Below are positions 12,009-25,985 of a DNA stretch of 64,000 bases, piece after piece. Both the position numbers and the translations under genes were made by a program. The DNA is from Archilochus colubris (lineage: Eukaryota > Chordata > Aves > Apodiformes > Trochilidae): positions 178,702,480 to 178,766,479 of the forward strand of contig CM041083.1 of assembly GCA_023079485.1 (NCBI GenBank), in the 5' to 3' direction. Positions within the stretch are counted from its first letter, which is position 1; each line of letters starts with the position of its first letter. The notes below the pieces were generated by a model that did not search any database, was not told where the DNA came from, and worked only from the letters and a program-made list of their open reading frames with translations.

Positions 12009-15000
12009 TGGAGAAGAGATATCCCAGGTCAGAAGGCTGCAGTGATTTTTGCTTGTCATCAACTAAGCCAGACCATGCCTTCTTGCAGTATCTCCTGTTT
12101 ACTTCAGGTTCCTGGCTAGTGACTTTAGGACAGCCTCCACCTATGCACACCACCTCACAGACACTTCAGGAGGCTCCTTTTCTGCTGACAGAGGGATTAT
12201 GAAGCATCCTCTGACTGTCTGAAGACACTGCTCTTTCTAGCCAGAGATTAGCAACTCCACACCACACATTTCATAAAGCTTGCCAGCCCTTGCATCCTGT
12301 GGGTGTCTCCTGCCAGCTTCCCCTCTGTTGGGAAAAGGGGATCCATTTGTAGAGTAAACTAGAGCTAGAGATAGAGTTTCTGACAAGCCAGCCCTCTGCA
12401 GAGCTGCCCCGGGTATGGGGTAAAAATAAAAATAAAAGGTTTTTCAGCAGCCAAAAATCAAATTTATTTTCTGTCTTTCACAGAAGTATCTTTGACTGCA
12501 GTGACTTGAGAAGTGCTCTGGCAGCAGCAAGGTTGTTAATATCTGCTCCAGGACACTGGAGGATTTGGTTTCCTTGATACAGGGAAAAGAGCAGAAGAGA
12601 AAGAAGTCAAATGAGTGGGTGCCTGCTTTTGGTTATGCTTCTCCTGATGCATCTGGCAGAGCCTGAAGATGACAAATGGAAGTGCTTCTATACTGGGAGC
12701 CCCACACCCCAAAGCACCACAGGCACAGACCTTGTCACCACCAGCAGCAAACTACCCAACACTGGTAGAAGGGACAAAGAACTAGCTCTGTGTCCTCTGC
12801 TTTCAGGCAGAAAATCAATCTTTTGTATTTTCTCTTACTTGGATTTTGTAAACAGTTTTAGAGAGTGTTTATACACAACTTGTTTTGTCTGGTTGGATGC
12901 ATCTGTGTTACTTGTTCTTTCTGCCTCTTTGCTCCAGTGTAAGCATTTCCCCACTGTTTCCTTGACCAAAAGCTTTATTTTTACCTTCTGAGTTCCATAT
13001 TTAGTTGACAGCAAATCCATATACAGCCCCAATACTGCCTTCAATACTTCCCAGGGCTTTGAGATACCTCAAAATTTGGACATGGCACAGAAGTGCTGCC
13101 TCAGGGCTTCCCTCCACCCAAGAGCATGCCACAGCCATGGTGCCTGTGCTGCCTTTTGCACCCCAAACTACATGAAGCCCCCAGCAGCTTGCTCCTGGCA
13201 GCTGCATTTGTTCTCCTCACTTTGCAGACAGCAGTCCCACCACCTCTGCTGACTGTCAGAGGTACCCTGACAGGGACAGTCATTCTGGGGAGCACTTTGC
13301 AGCAGCTAGCATGGTCCTAATTAAAACAGGCTGTATGAAGGCAAAAAGGAAGGGCAAAGATGGCACCAGGGAAGGATGACAGAGCAGCCACAGTTCCCAC
13401 AGGGCTGCACTAACATTGTGCAGAAGAACTGCACCTTGCAGGAATGTGCTGCAATGAGAGAGCCCTCTTGCATGTACCACAGCAGGTATTGTTTACTGAA
13501 GCAGTGGGTAGGTTCAAAAGCAGTGCTTCTAGGGAAAAGCCCAAGTGAGCACTATGTACATGTTTAGCTCTACCCGCTCCAGTTGCCATGATCCTGCCCA
13601 TACCCATCCATTATTTCTTACAGTCAAGTCCTTTGGAGCATGTGCTTCAAGTCCTTGCTCAGAGTCCAATGCAGTATGATCCTGGTTATGAGTATTGGCT
13701 CTTGGGGACTGTAGGAGTGACATTAAAAAAGTTAGTAAAATCCCTATGACAAAATACCCGTTTCTGTTATTAATAAAAGGCATCCACATATATCTATAAT
13801 TATTAGTTAATGCTCTTTCATGAGTGGAGCATAACTAAGACATAATGATAGATTTGTATTGATAAGGCTTTCAGAGGGAAGAGTTAAATTGTATTTGACA
13901 TCATCAATGTGATGTTAAATGTATGAACAGAAAACTCACTAGCTACCAACCAAAGACATTGTCTAAGCACCAGAAAGCATAGAAAAGTTCTTGATTCTTG
14001 CCCAGTAGAGCTTTCACTTGGATATTCTGAAATTTAATTAAGCAAATGTCATCATTCCTAACATAAACCATCTCGCAGTGAGCATGCTTTTAAATATTCA
14101 GAGCAAAGCAGAAAGGAGGACTGGAATCCTGAGGAGCTAGGAATTATTTCCATATTAGGTACTATTTCCACATTGAGCCGCATTCCCAGTTTATCCACTT
14201 TCATTATGCCAACTTATTGCACATTACGTATTAGGGATGTGTGCTAAAACCTCATCCATGGGACAGTCCCTCTTCCTGTAGACTCCAATGTACTGTCACA
14301 GTGACCTGGAAGCAGAAGACAAAGGCTTTGTACAATGGGGAGAAGGTACAAATTGATGTGTCCATCAGAAAAAGCACATTCTTCAAAGTAGGCAAAATCT
14401 TTTATTTCAAGAAAAACACTTTGTGGCATGAAATTGCACATGGGCTATGCAGACATCTCATTTATATTCAATGGTGGATGTAGTGCTTATGAAATGAGAC
14501 AGATAAATAGCCTGAGAAACTTCAGTCCTCTCTATCTAGAGAACAAATGTGTCAGGTGGCCATGTTCCTCCAGAGTGGTTTGCCAAGGCTAATTTGAAAT
14601 TATCTGAGAAGAACACTGCAATTTGCTCTGCACCTGTTGCACTTCGAGCTCTCTGTTCCCACTGCCATCAACAGCAGCATCTTCACCATTGTCATCTCCC
14701 TGTTCTCTGAAAAAGTCCCCTCTGAAAAAAAAGAATGCCTAAAAGACCAAAAAAAAATGAACACTTGCACAGACCAGATGTGACAATAAAGCCCTCACTG
14801 CCCCCCGTGATTTATAACAGTAACTTGCATTTTCCAAAGAGATTGTGGCCTGAATATCACTGTAAGTGTGTGGAAGTCTCAAGTACACAAGTACCCAAGT
14901 CTGCTTTGACAGACATGGCCCAACCATGTAGCTGGAAAGCCTGGAAGGACTTCAGAATGTGCCTACAGTTCACCAAGTGAAGGTGGCCTGCAGAGCTCCA

Positions 15001-16889
15001 GCTGTCCCTGGGGCTAGGATCACTGTAGCCAGGCTGGTCAAAGCTGAGAAAACTTTGCTGCCATGTAACCCAGTGTCAATGCAAACATACTGCCCTTCCT
15101 ACCTTCATTGCCACTTCTGCAGGGCACCATCCTGCAGCACTTGGTGATAACAGCTGGAAACAGCTGCTCCAGGGTGCAGTGTGGACAAGTCTGCAGCACT
15201 TACACCCCCCTCACCACCACCACCTTTGCTGGGGCCTCAGTCACTCCTTACTTCAGAGAGAGCCTGAGGATCCTTTATAAAGGAGCTGGTAGTGCCTGAG
15301 AGGGGGCAGGTAGAGCAACTAAAATAGCTTGAAATCCAGTGAGGTGGGACAGGCACTGAGACAGCAAGCAGAACTGAGATGTGACACTGGAATCTGAAGG
15401 GATAAGCAACAGATTACTAATGAAGGCATTTGCTTAAATGTCTCGGTAATGTGGCAAGGAGAAACCTCATATTAATACTTCAGCAAACAGTGCATATATA
15501 ACACAGCATTGTGAAATCTTGACATCTTCGTACACGAATACAGTTAGGAGAAGAAAGTGCTAAAAGGAAAACTTGGCCATATTTCTGAATACTCTTTCTT
15601 TGGGAAATAATGTTGGTACAACCAGAACAGGCCTGCTATATTCAACTCTCATGCACATGTCCTCATTCCTATGGCTTAATAATCATAATGAACTATGAAA
15701 GGAAGGTAAATAGTCTTCATTCCACGTCTCCAAGGATAATAAGGAGATTTCAGACATTGGTAATGACTTGTAGAGCTGCACATTGCTTAAAACATCAACC
15801 ACGAGCCAAGAAATACCCCTCAAGGCCGCAATCAAAAGCTCTTTTTGGCTCTGCACCGTGAACAGAAATTTTATTTGATCAACAGAGTATTGCAACAGAC
15901 TTGCTGTTTAGAGCCTGGAAGCTTGTCTCTAAAGCAGCACCCTGCACTGCAGCTAAAGCCTCCTGCACAGCAAAACTTTGGGCTCAGGAAATGCAGCTCT
16001 GGCCGACAGCTGCAAGTTCATTATGACAATGACTGAGGAGCATCTTTGATTCTCTCCCTGCTAGCCTAAAAGTCTGTGCAACCCCTGCAATCCTTGCAGG
16101 CTAGAGAGAAAATAGGTATCTCTTGTGTTGACACCCCAGAAAAAAATACCTACCTGCCAGAGCATGCTGACAGGGATGAAAAGGAGGATCTGAAAACTGT
16201 ATTTTAATGGACTTCTCAGAAAATCACAGTCCTTCTCACAATAGTTTAGATTTTTTTTGTTGTTGAAATATGAAAAGTACACAGCATTAAAGTTGAAATT
16301 TGGAAAACTGAAGGACTGTTATTCATATCTGCCATCATAAATGTGTTTCTTGCTGGTAAGGAATCTGAGGAAAAATAACAGTTTTGAGAAAAGAGATGGC
16401 TGTTAAGAACAGAAAATAATTCTCAGCAACCAGCAAGCTACACCAATCTGACAAAACTGTAGAATGAAAGTGACTGCTCTTGACTATTTCACACTGAACC
16501 CTATCCAGCTAATTTAATTACTGAGGGACATATGGATAATTGGCATCTCCATGTTAGTGGTGATCTGGAAAAACCAGAACTTTCTCCAACCATGGGAATA
16601 ATCACAGGCTCCTGCTCAGCAAAAAAGAACCCGATGGGGCATGGAGACCCTTACCTGTGTCAGAGACACGAGAGCTCAGATGTAAACCAGACACGAGCTA
16701 CCCGAGATCCTCAGGAGAGAAGAAGGAATTTCAGACAAACATGTAATTGGAAAGAGCTCTGGAGCCCAGAGAAGCAACTGGGTCCTTATACAGTCCATGA
16801 GCAAAAGGGCCAGAATACAGCAAAATTAAACAAGTTAGAAATAGACATATTTTGGGGGTGTGGTGTATGCTGACTGGCACCCCACCACT
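12009..16889. other. Non-coding region, nothing firmly recognised
   Basis: An (AAAAT)n stretch lies at 12421-12438. A reading frame at 12611-12991 begins with a signal-peptide-like hydrophobic run but lacks other support. The rest holds only short reading frames without recognisable domains. Confidence 0.45.
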
Positions 16890-17023
16890 GGGGGCCCAGA
16901 GAAGTTGTAGATGCCCCATCATGAGAAATATTAAAAGTGAGGTTGGATGATCCAGTGCAAGATGTTCCTGCCTGCAGCAGGGGGAGTGGACTAGATGATC
17001 TTTAAAGGTCCCTTCCCACCCGT
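16890..17023 (+). mobile_element. CR1 LINE 3'-end fragment
   Basis: The piece covers the end of CR1 ORF2 and the 3' untranslated region, with the diagnostic sequence GGACTAGATGATCTTTAAAG and CCCTTCCCACCC just before the end. The same block occurs at 30.82-30.85 kb. The octamer tail is lost. Confidence 0.85.
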
Positions 17024-18900
17024 AACCACTTCCTACTTAAGAACTGAAATAAGAAACTTGAAATTTGCTGTTTCTGACAGTTTGAATTACCATTAAAAGC
17101 AATGTGGCTTTTCTAAACATAATCTCTGATTTTGGTTTTTTTTAAGTATGAAAAAAAGTGATGAGAAATTGTTGTGATCAAAGATGCACCTTTCTAAGAA
17201 GAGAGAAGACAGAGTGACAAACTACAGAAGAGGGGAACCCCAGGGGAAGAGGACAAGCAAGCACTTTGTCCATTGTTGCCTCCAGGCTTTATGTCTGACA
17301 GAAACAAAACAAAATACCTGTAGGAAAACAATATGCTGCTTAACATCCTAGCTAAAGCCACATGGCAGTGGGAGAGTACAACAGCAGTTTGTAACCTTGT
17401 CATATGACTCTCATGAATATTTGCTTTCTGCAGAGTTGCCTTGGATGGGCAGAAGTACATTTTCTTTACAGAGGAGATAGAGATCACAGCCACTGTATGA
17501 CTCTCACACCCAATCCCTAATTTGGAAACCATGTATTGTTGCCATAGTGTGATGGTGTCTGCAAGTACAAGCACTAACAGCAGTGAGCTCTGGAGAAAGA
17601 GTGGAGAGGCCATCCCAGGCTGCTAGGAACAACTGCATGAGCAGTTAAAGCCCAGAAGAAATGTTGGCAACCACTAAAGTCGATTCCCAGGAAGGGTGTG
17701 TGTTTCATAGATTTGGGGCAAATTGGGGAGACCAGTAGTGCTGACACTTTTACCTTCTGCCTCAATAACTGATAGGTACTACCAAGGCAGGTATTGGCAT
17801 TTCACACCTCCTGTGCTTTCTTGCTGGGGTTCTGAGGGCAAACAATGTGGCATTGGCGCTCATTCATCCCTCTGTGTAACCACAGACCCATGGCTGGGCT
17901 CCAGGATGGTAATACTTCATCTGAGATCAGGTGCTGGGCTGGTCCCAGGCCAACTCTATCAGCAGAGGAACACAGAGGCATCTTGAAGTCCCCTTCTCTT
18001 GTAGCAAAGGCAGTCACTGAACAGGGACTCCCCCCATTATTCACAGGAACTACCGAGACTTGAGAAGCAGACTGGGACTTGTAGCCCTGCAGTGCACACT
18101 GCTCACACAAAGCCACCACAAGTAGAGGCTATGGCTATTTCTACTCCTTCAGTCAAAAGGTGTCCTCTTTCCAAGACCTTTTTCCCTGCAGAGGCTCTGC
18201 CTGGCCCCCTCCATCCTCTAGAGCTCCTGCCTGCCAAGGAGCAAGGAAGGGGCCTGATTACAGCCCTGTGGCTTCCCAGCACGGGCAGCATTTGATCATT
18301 CCAGAGAGCTGGGAACAAACAGCAGATCCTGAAGCAAACAGCCCCATCCAGTCCAGCCGTGCAACATGACTGAACAGATCTGCACAGGCAGAGCCCAGCA
18401 GACTGCCAGTGGAAATCAAACACAGAGCCCGCTGCAGGTTGGCAAGCTCAGTCTTTTCTGCTTTTTATTTATTTTTTTTTTTAGTGGAAGCTCATCTTTC
18501 CCTTTTATTTAAGCAACAACTCCAACGGGAAGAAAGGCTGGAAGAAACTGCTCCCTCATCATGAGGGCCTCTCACCAAGCTCCATCACGCAACTAGGAGG
18601 AATTTTGCCTGTTTTCCTAAAAAAAAGTACAGTGGGTGCCTTTGCACAAGGACAGAGAGGAGAAACCATGTGTGAAGGAAGAAGGCAGAAATAGGTAGGA
18701 TACCCTGGGGCAGCAAGAAGCTCCCTGGCTTGTGTAACTTGCCAGGGTAGAGAAGTGCTCTGACAAGTTATGCAGTCTTCTACAGCAACTATGAATTTGA
18801 TCTTAGAAAAAAACAAGTATCAACAATTTTATCTCATGCCTGGGTCACATGGCAGCAAAGGCAACTCACAGTAGCGAATGTTGATTTTTTTTTTGGTTTT
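17024..18900. other. Non-coding region, nothing recognised
   Basis: No recognisable exon, RNA gene or transposon. A T-rich run lies at about 18465-18483. Confidence 0.5.
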
Positions 18901-18904
18901 GTTT

Positions 18905-19475
18905 GTTTTAATATAAAGTGGGAGTGAGGAGTGAAACTTGGGTGGGGCTTCCTACTACTCACTGGTAGGAAAAATAACCTCTTTGCAACAGCTCCTGCCT
19001 TGTTTTCGCTCTCTCAAAGAGCGCGGGGTTCTCCGGGCCGTGCCAGGGCTGGTAATGCCGCAGCTTTTCCAGGACTCGCAGCCCCCAGGGCTGTGCTGCA
19101 GTCCGGATTAGCTTTGACACAGTCTCACCAGCTCTCACCGAGGGGACTGAGCTTCTCCGGGCTGAGGGCAGGAGCTTTGGCTCCACGCCTGGCACAACTC
19201 AGAGCAGCGGTGCTTGGCCCCGTCTGTCCTCGGGAAAAAGCTGAAGGTATCAGGAGTGGGAGGCGTCCTGCTGGCAGCCCCAGGAGGGATGCTGGGAGGA
19301 GGCTGTGCCGGGCGGCTGCGCGACGGGGAACCTGAGTCAGGGCGATGCTCGGTGCCCCTGCGGTGCTGCTGCAGCCGACAGCACCGGCTTGTAGAGGTGG
19401 CAGGCAGCTGACACGGATCCCATCAACACTTATCTCTTACCAGCAGTGGTGCAAAAGAAATCCTGCAGCCTGGGG
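18905..19475 (+). promoter_or_regulatory. CpG-rich patch, candidate promoter/first exon
   Basis: From about 19015 to 19400 the sequence holds roughly 30 CpGs and is far richer in G+C than its flanks, as small avian CpG islands are. A TATA-like TAATATAAAG lies about 100 bases upstream near 18910. Possible + strand splice donors follow at 19248 (GAAG then GTATCA) and 19475 (GG then GTAAGG). Reading frames cross it on both strands, but none is recognisable. It may be an alternative or lncRNA promoter; the orientation is a guess from the donors. Confidence 0.4.
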
Positions 19476-22400
19476 TAAGGCAGGCCTCTCTGGAGAGGTA
19501 GGTCTCACCAGCAGGTCTGCGTCAAAACCAGATCACTCACTGCCTGGTCAGATTTTACTGTTCACACAGCTGGTTGGGTTTTTGTTTTTTTTTTTTTCCA
19601 AAAGATGCGTGTCAAAATCATCTTGTCTGAAAGTGTCTCAGAGTGAAACAGTTTGTTTTAACTCACAGAAACCTCTGTGTTCCGTACTGTTCTCTCTCTA
19701 CCTCTCTTAAGTCTCGGTGGTGGCAGAGACCCCAAAGATGCAAATCAACTAAAAATACACTTAGTTGTTTTCACAGTTTTCAAACGAAAGCTTCATATTT
19801 TCTTCACGCACTTCTCTCACGCATCATCTGCAGGTCTTACACTTGGGGTCGATTTTCAATAATCCATGTTAGATACAGATTATTGATATGGGCCAAAGTA
19901 ACAGAAGGTCAGGGAATGGTCTACCTGTCTCCTTCATCAGAGGGGCTGCAGCAAAACAGCATTCTCAGTCTGAAGGCAATCAGAGCTTTGCTGTCTTACA
20001 CCATGAGGTCTTCATGTAGCTGCAGCTTTTCCTGGAAAAGTTGTGCTTTACTGGTGAATCCTGTGTGCACACATGTAGAACAGCCCAGGTATGCACCTCC
20101 AAGGCTGGAAGAGCTGCACAGGGCCAGGCTCCTGCCTCCTCACACCCCAACCTGCATGGCTCAGCCAGCAGCCGGCTGCAGGACACACTTGGCTCAGCTC
20201 TTTCCTCTTAACTCCTGTGGTACAACGAAAGCTGCACAGTCTCAAATGTGGCTGCACTGATGCTGCTATAAAATACAAAAAAGGAAACCAGTTTTAATAG
20301 AGTATGGCACCTACATACGAGCATAACTGGTAGTCATACCAGCATCAATCTCCTTGTGAAAATATAAATTATTTCCCCAGCTTAAAGTCCTGTACAGGCA
20401 CAGGCACTGTGGGAGATAAAACCCCTGTGCTGCTCGGCAGGAATAGTTTGTGCCTTGCAAAGTATCCTTCTGGTTTAGAGGAACCAGAATATAAAGAAGA
20501 ATATTTGCTTTCCTTTTAAAAATAGCTTGTTCTAAGGAATGCCTTTTTTTAACCGCAAGAGAATACAAGATGGAAGGGGATACAGGACCTAATAACCCAC
20601 CTGGAAACACTTTGTGTGGAAAAGCAGTTCAGCGAGTTTGGGGACTGTGCCAAAGAATTATCAGACAGGCCTTGCTTGATATGATTTGGGTTTGTGGGCA
20701 GCTTTTACAGCCCAGCAGGATTTCCCAAAGCTGAGGTGCTTTTAAGCTGCCTGTGTGTGTGCCTGGCCCTTATTGCAGCCCTGGCTTTTGGCCAAGGAGG
20801 TTCTGGTTGTGAAAGACTGAACAAGTGAGGATCATTATGACTTGGAAGAAGCTCAGTTATTGCTCACTGAGAACTCTGGAGACACAGAATGGGACAAAAA
20901 AAAAAAAAAAAGAAAAAGTACAGAAATGTATAAGAACACGAGAGCCTGTGAGGAGACGACATACTCCCCTAAATTTCAGCTATTTAGGACATAGTCTGCA
21001 GGCTGCTGGAAAGAAGTAGATGGAACTGGATTCAGGAGAACAAGAGGCTTCCTGCAAGGTCTGCATCTATGGCCTGCTCTGAGGTGATTGAACACCACCA
21101 TACCTTTATTCTGACCATGGAGTGCTGGATTCAAGTGGCTTCTCCACAGCTGTGACTCCACTCTTTATCCTTCATGATCACTGAGTAGCCTCAGGAGCAG
21201 CATAGTGTTAAAAAACATGAATGTTTCCAGAAGTCTGTGGCAGACCATCAGCTGCATTCTCTTTAAGAGGAGGGAAAAAAAGTTCAGTGAAAAGGGGATG
21301 GGGAACCCGCTCCTCCCCTACATTTTTTCAAGGTAAAAAGGACTACTACAGAACACATCCAACCTCAAGTAGAAGAGGACAATTGAACTCTGATGTCCAT
21401 GGGGCCCCTGGGTAGCATTTCCAAATGCAAACTTGTAGAACAATCTTAGAAGGGGTGAGGAGGGGAGGAGGGGAGTCAGAAAAAGAAGGAAGGAAAGAAA
21501 GGAAAGTAACTTCCATGGAAAGCTGCCATTCTTCATTGAATCAAAAACAGAACGCCTTGGAAATTTACCAGCCAGGCATTTTTGTGTGGAAAAGACTAAC
21601 TCTACAGATTAGGCACTGTCCAAGGAAAAACACACACCAGTTTTGGACAGGAATAGAGTTAAGGTGTCTAGATGTGTTCACTCGAAAATACCTGCCAAAC
21701 AGTCCCTGCTATGGCAGGACACGAGACACTTCCAACACCTGTTATTCTTCTGTAGCACATCATAGGTCTGGCTTTTGGTCTCTCTGCATCCACAGGGTTT
21801 TTGTGAGGTGTTGGTGAGTCTAGGAGTGCAGCTTGCCCCTTACTGTCAACAGAGATCCAGTCAGTTCAGGTATTGTAGTTCCAGGAGCTTTTTATTTGAA
21901 CTGATACGTGGACTTGGACAGATGACTTATGTCCTGCACTGCAACCACAGTGAGGATACAGAGGGGAAGGGATGTTGGGCTGTGGTTTGTCAGGCTTGGT
22001 AACAGGACCATTTTGCTTTGTCCAACTGTCTTCTTCTGAAGAAAGAATCCATGGTTAGCATGAGTCAAGGCACTGAAGGAGCAGGAAACAAGCAGGGAAA
22101 CTGGTCATTCCCTGGGTGGGAATGGGCTGATGGGATTTGGGATTTGTGCAAAAACAGATTGCTAAGTTGATACCCACTAAGGCTGGTGTTTCACACGTAA
22201 TATTGCTGCTTGCCATGAGTCTTTGGGTGGTGGATACTGACGGGAAATGGGAGCAGGGTTTTTAGCTTGAGGAGCTTCCTACTCCCACTGAAAAGGCCTA
22301 GACCTATCTTTGCTCTGTATTTGCTCTCGTGCATGGTAAGGAGAACTTTGAGGTTTTTTCTAGCCATCTTCAAACTCCATCCCTGTCTTGAATGCTTGTC

Positions 22401-25400
22401 ATAACAGTATTGGAATGTGTACCTTTTCAATCTGCATGCCTGCATGAGTTTCTCTCCCCTGTGTTTCACTTTGTGCTGCATACATGCCATGCTCCCAGTG
22501 AATCAAATCTCATGAGGCATTGAGATGAGGTAACTTTCACCTAGGGAAGGCACAATGCTGAATCTCCTCTTTGGTTCTGCATCATAAGCAAACCCTTCAC
22601 CTGGATGAGTTCAGGTTCCCTTGCTCTACATGTCCTGGGTCTCACATTGGAGCCACACACTGCATGTACCCTCATCGAGCAGTGCCTTCCACTTGGAGCT
22701 GCACTGAGAATACCTGATTGTTTCGCTTTTATTTGGAAGGAGAAGCCTGTGTTAGTTATTCTTGCCTGGGGCACAGCACAGCTCTTGAGCAGGACTAGTA
22801 TTTCAGGTTCCTTCACAATACTGACTTTATCAGCCAGAAGAAAGCTGAACTCACTGAGTTTTTCCAAAGAGGGTCACAATAAGCCTGGCTAGAGCCTTGC
22901 TCCAGTTGCCAATTGGCTGTGTCCTCTGAGTGCCTGGAGCTGGGACTGCACCGAAGAACACAGCCACTGATGCAAGCAGTCTACCTCCCTCAGAAACACA
23001 CAGAGTGGCTCAGTATCCTCTTCCTTCTGTACTTTCATGCTCAGAAGGATGTCAGACATTTGGACAGGATTCAGTACAGCCAAATATATATATATATATA
23101 GTCTGTATATATCCATAGGTGGGTATGAAAGGTGGGCTAAACACAGTTCGTGCTTTTGCATAGCATAAAGCTGGCATTTTTGCTCACAGTAACTTCCACA
23201 TATTAAAAAGAAAGCAAAGCAGAGCTGACCTCACATGGTGCCATCACTGACGAGGCAGAAGTGGCCTAGATCATACCCATACCACCTTAAAGCTGCATTC
23301 CCTAGTGGAAGTGGAGTGAAAGGTTATGTACTTGTTTGGCAGCCTGTCATTAAGGGAGGAGACTGGGCATGTACTGAAAAATGCCCTGAGAAATGAGGAA
23401 GAAGAGGAGACGGAGAATTCTGTCCCCTTGTTCAAGTGTTGAAGTATTGTAGGGAGGGGAGTCAAGTGATCTGTGCAGAGAGCAGGTACCTCTCCTGCAG
23501 AGCAAGCAGATGCTACACGATGTCAGGATGTCTGAGTGGAGAGGCTGAATACAAGAAGGCTGGGAGGTTTCCAAGAAGCAGTACAACCTTTAGATCTCAG
23601 AGGCTGGGTCTGGCATGAAGGTGTAAGCAGACTGGGACTTGAGCTGCTCTGAAAGAGGTAGAACATAATGACTGAGCATAAAAATTAAATTAAGTAGATT
23701 TTATCAACTGAGAAAGCACCAGAAGGTAGTGGCTGACCCTTAGGAACAGAGCAAGAAAAGCAAAAAAGCAGCTGTGATAGCAAGGTGCCCTCAGTGTGTC
23801 CTGTCAAGGCCTTGCATGTGCTTCCTCATGTCTGGGTATTTGAAGTTTAGGGAATGGATTCTCTCTTCTTTTCTTAGCCTGGCAACTTAGGCTAATGTGG
23901 CAGGGCTATCTCAATGTTGTGGCAATGGCAGAGGAGGTTTGGGAGAAATGGGGGATAGCAAGAAGGTTTGTGAGGTAGCCAACATATTTCTGAGGTGTGA
24001 AGATAAGCAAGAGTCAGCTGGGAAGAGGTGATATAGTTCTGGGGACCCTGGTGGGTGGGTAAGTGGTCTGGAGGGAATCAGTGGAGTTTTGAATGATTCT
24101 AGATGTGTAAAGATATACCCAGAGCTACAGGGATTTTGACAGCCTTGGCCAAGTGGCTAGAAATAGATTCTCTGACTGTTTCTCTCCTTCCCTGCCTCTC
24201 CCAACCATTAGTTGATGTCAATTCCCTTAACACAAGATTCTGTTACAACCTACGCATCCTTCCCATCCCTCTTCCCCAGGAAGACCACTCCCTCTCCTCC
24301 TTCTTATGTAGTGGATCTTCCTGCCCTCCATATGCTGCTGGGAAAGGCAAGGGGCAAGGTGTCTTCCCTTCAGCTGAGGGCAGTGGGCACAGATGATCTG
24401 GTTATATCAGAAACATCAAAATAGAATAATAGAAAATAGAAAAATAGGCAAAATAGAAAGTCTACCAATTCAGGGGGTGATTTCATCCATGCCTTGAGCC
24501 AGCTCTGGGTGAAGGGAAGGGAAACCTGCTTTTGGGAGAGGTCCCACTGGGGCTCCTCCTGTGGCTGCAAATGCACTCTCATGCTTCTGGAAGGCACAGT
24601 GGCTACTCAGTGCTCATGAGAGCCATGGGCAGAAGATCTTGAGGGTCAGGAGATTGTGATAAGAACTGTACAAAGCTCTAGATAAGACCAGATTTCCTCC
24701 AAAATGCCTGACATCCAGGAATACAGTAACTAAAAGTTTGCCCATTTGAAGTGCAACAATATGGGACAGTGCAGGACTGCTCCAGAGATGTCAAGTTTGG
24801 GATCTCAGCTGGGATCTACTGGACAGTAGAGCTGTACCTGTGCTGTTATCTGCTGTTGGAAAGAGGTGTTGCTGCTGGCCCACCAGCCACAGTGATCTTG
24901 CAATAATGCAAGGGCAGAGCAGCCAAGCAGCAAACTGAGCTAGGTGTGAAGGAAAGCATCACAGGATAGCAGTGAGATGGTCTGGCACATGCCTACGTGA
25001 CCCCCAAAGCCAGCAAGTATTATACTTGATGGATTTACTGTAGCTCAAAGGAAGATTATTTACTAAGACCATCTTTTTTTTTTTTTTAACTTTTTAAAGG
25101 AAAAAATGATACTTCATCAAAAGATAATGTAAGGCGAACAAACCCAGTACAGTAAAGCTGCTGTGTCAGGAAGTGCAGAACAAACCCACATCCCATCAGA
25201 ACTAACTTGCATCCAAAAATATTAGTCCATTTATTGCCCATTAAAAATTCCCTTTGTCTTTTCTCAGTTGTGGTGCATGCTTGAGATGTTAAAACTGGCA
25301 TTGTCAGTCTTTAAAGTAATGGTTGAGATCTATTTACTCATTAACTTTCAAACGCAGGACACTTTCAAAACCTCTTCCTAAGGGCATCCCTGTGCTCTGT

Positions 25401-25830
25401 TTCAGAGTTACTGTTGTTTTCCCACCTACCCCGAAGGGCTGGTTATGATACCATCTCTCCCTTTTAAGCCTCTTCTCCTTTCATGTCTAACAAACAGTGT
25501 TAAACAGAACACAGGAGGGAAAGGCAGATCTCACACATTATAATTGTCTATAGTTAACTGAAGAAGAGAAATGCCTTGCAATTAGAGGTCTCATTTTGTA
25601 AATTAACACTCAAGAAGCTTTTTCATTTATATTTTCTAGATAAACCCTCTGTTCTTCCAAGCCCTATGTTTGTATGGATAATAACTTGGGTAAAGGGTTT
25701 CTAGAACTGATCCTGTGAGTCAATGTGCCCTCTGTACAGTGACCGGGCTGCCAAAAAAACGATTTTTCTAAGGACACTACACAGGGGGATGTCTTGAGAT
25801 GTACACACAGGAATGTGAGCAGTATTGAAA
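19476..25830. other. Non-coding region, nothing recognised
   Basis: Contains a T run near 19580, an A-rich run near 20896-20911, an (AT)n microsatellite listed separately, and a T run at 25074-25087. A 205-codon frame at 19643-20260 on the + strand has no recognisable domain. Confidence 0.5.
23084..23100. repeat. (AT)n microsatellite
   Basis: An uninterrupted alternation of A and T over 17 bases, followed by a short GTCTGTATATAT extension. Confidence 0.85.
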
Positions 25831-25985
25831 TCACAGAATCACAGAATAATTTGGGTTGGAAGGGAACTTCTAAAGGTCATCTAGGCTCATCAAGCCCCAC
25901 CTTGAATAACTTCAGGGATAAGGCCTCAACTACTTCCCTAGGCAGCCTGTTTCATATTCCAGTTCCATTTTTCCACTACCATAGG
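25831..25985 (-). mobile_element. CR1 LINE 3'-end fragment, minus strand
   Basis: It begins with TCACAGAATCACAGAATAAT followed by TTGGGTTGGAAGG, the reverse complement of the CR1 tail and 3' untranslated region. It then runs into the reverse complement of the end of ORF2 (the GCCTCAACTACTTCCCTAGG block). It is truncated after about 155 bases and diverged. Confidence 0.9.

Noticed and set aside
16655..16709. Minus-strand segment between a pyrimidine-rich acceptor and ACACAG/GTAAGG
   Set aside because: All three frames contain stops.
19643..20260. 205-codon + strand frame
   Set aside because: No domain, no splice or start support, and a composition typical of chance frames.
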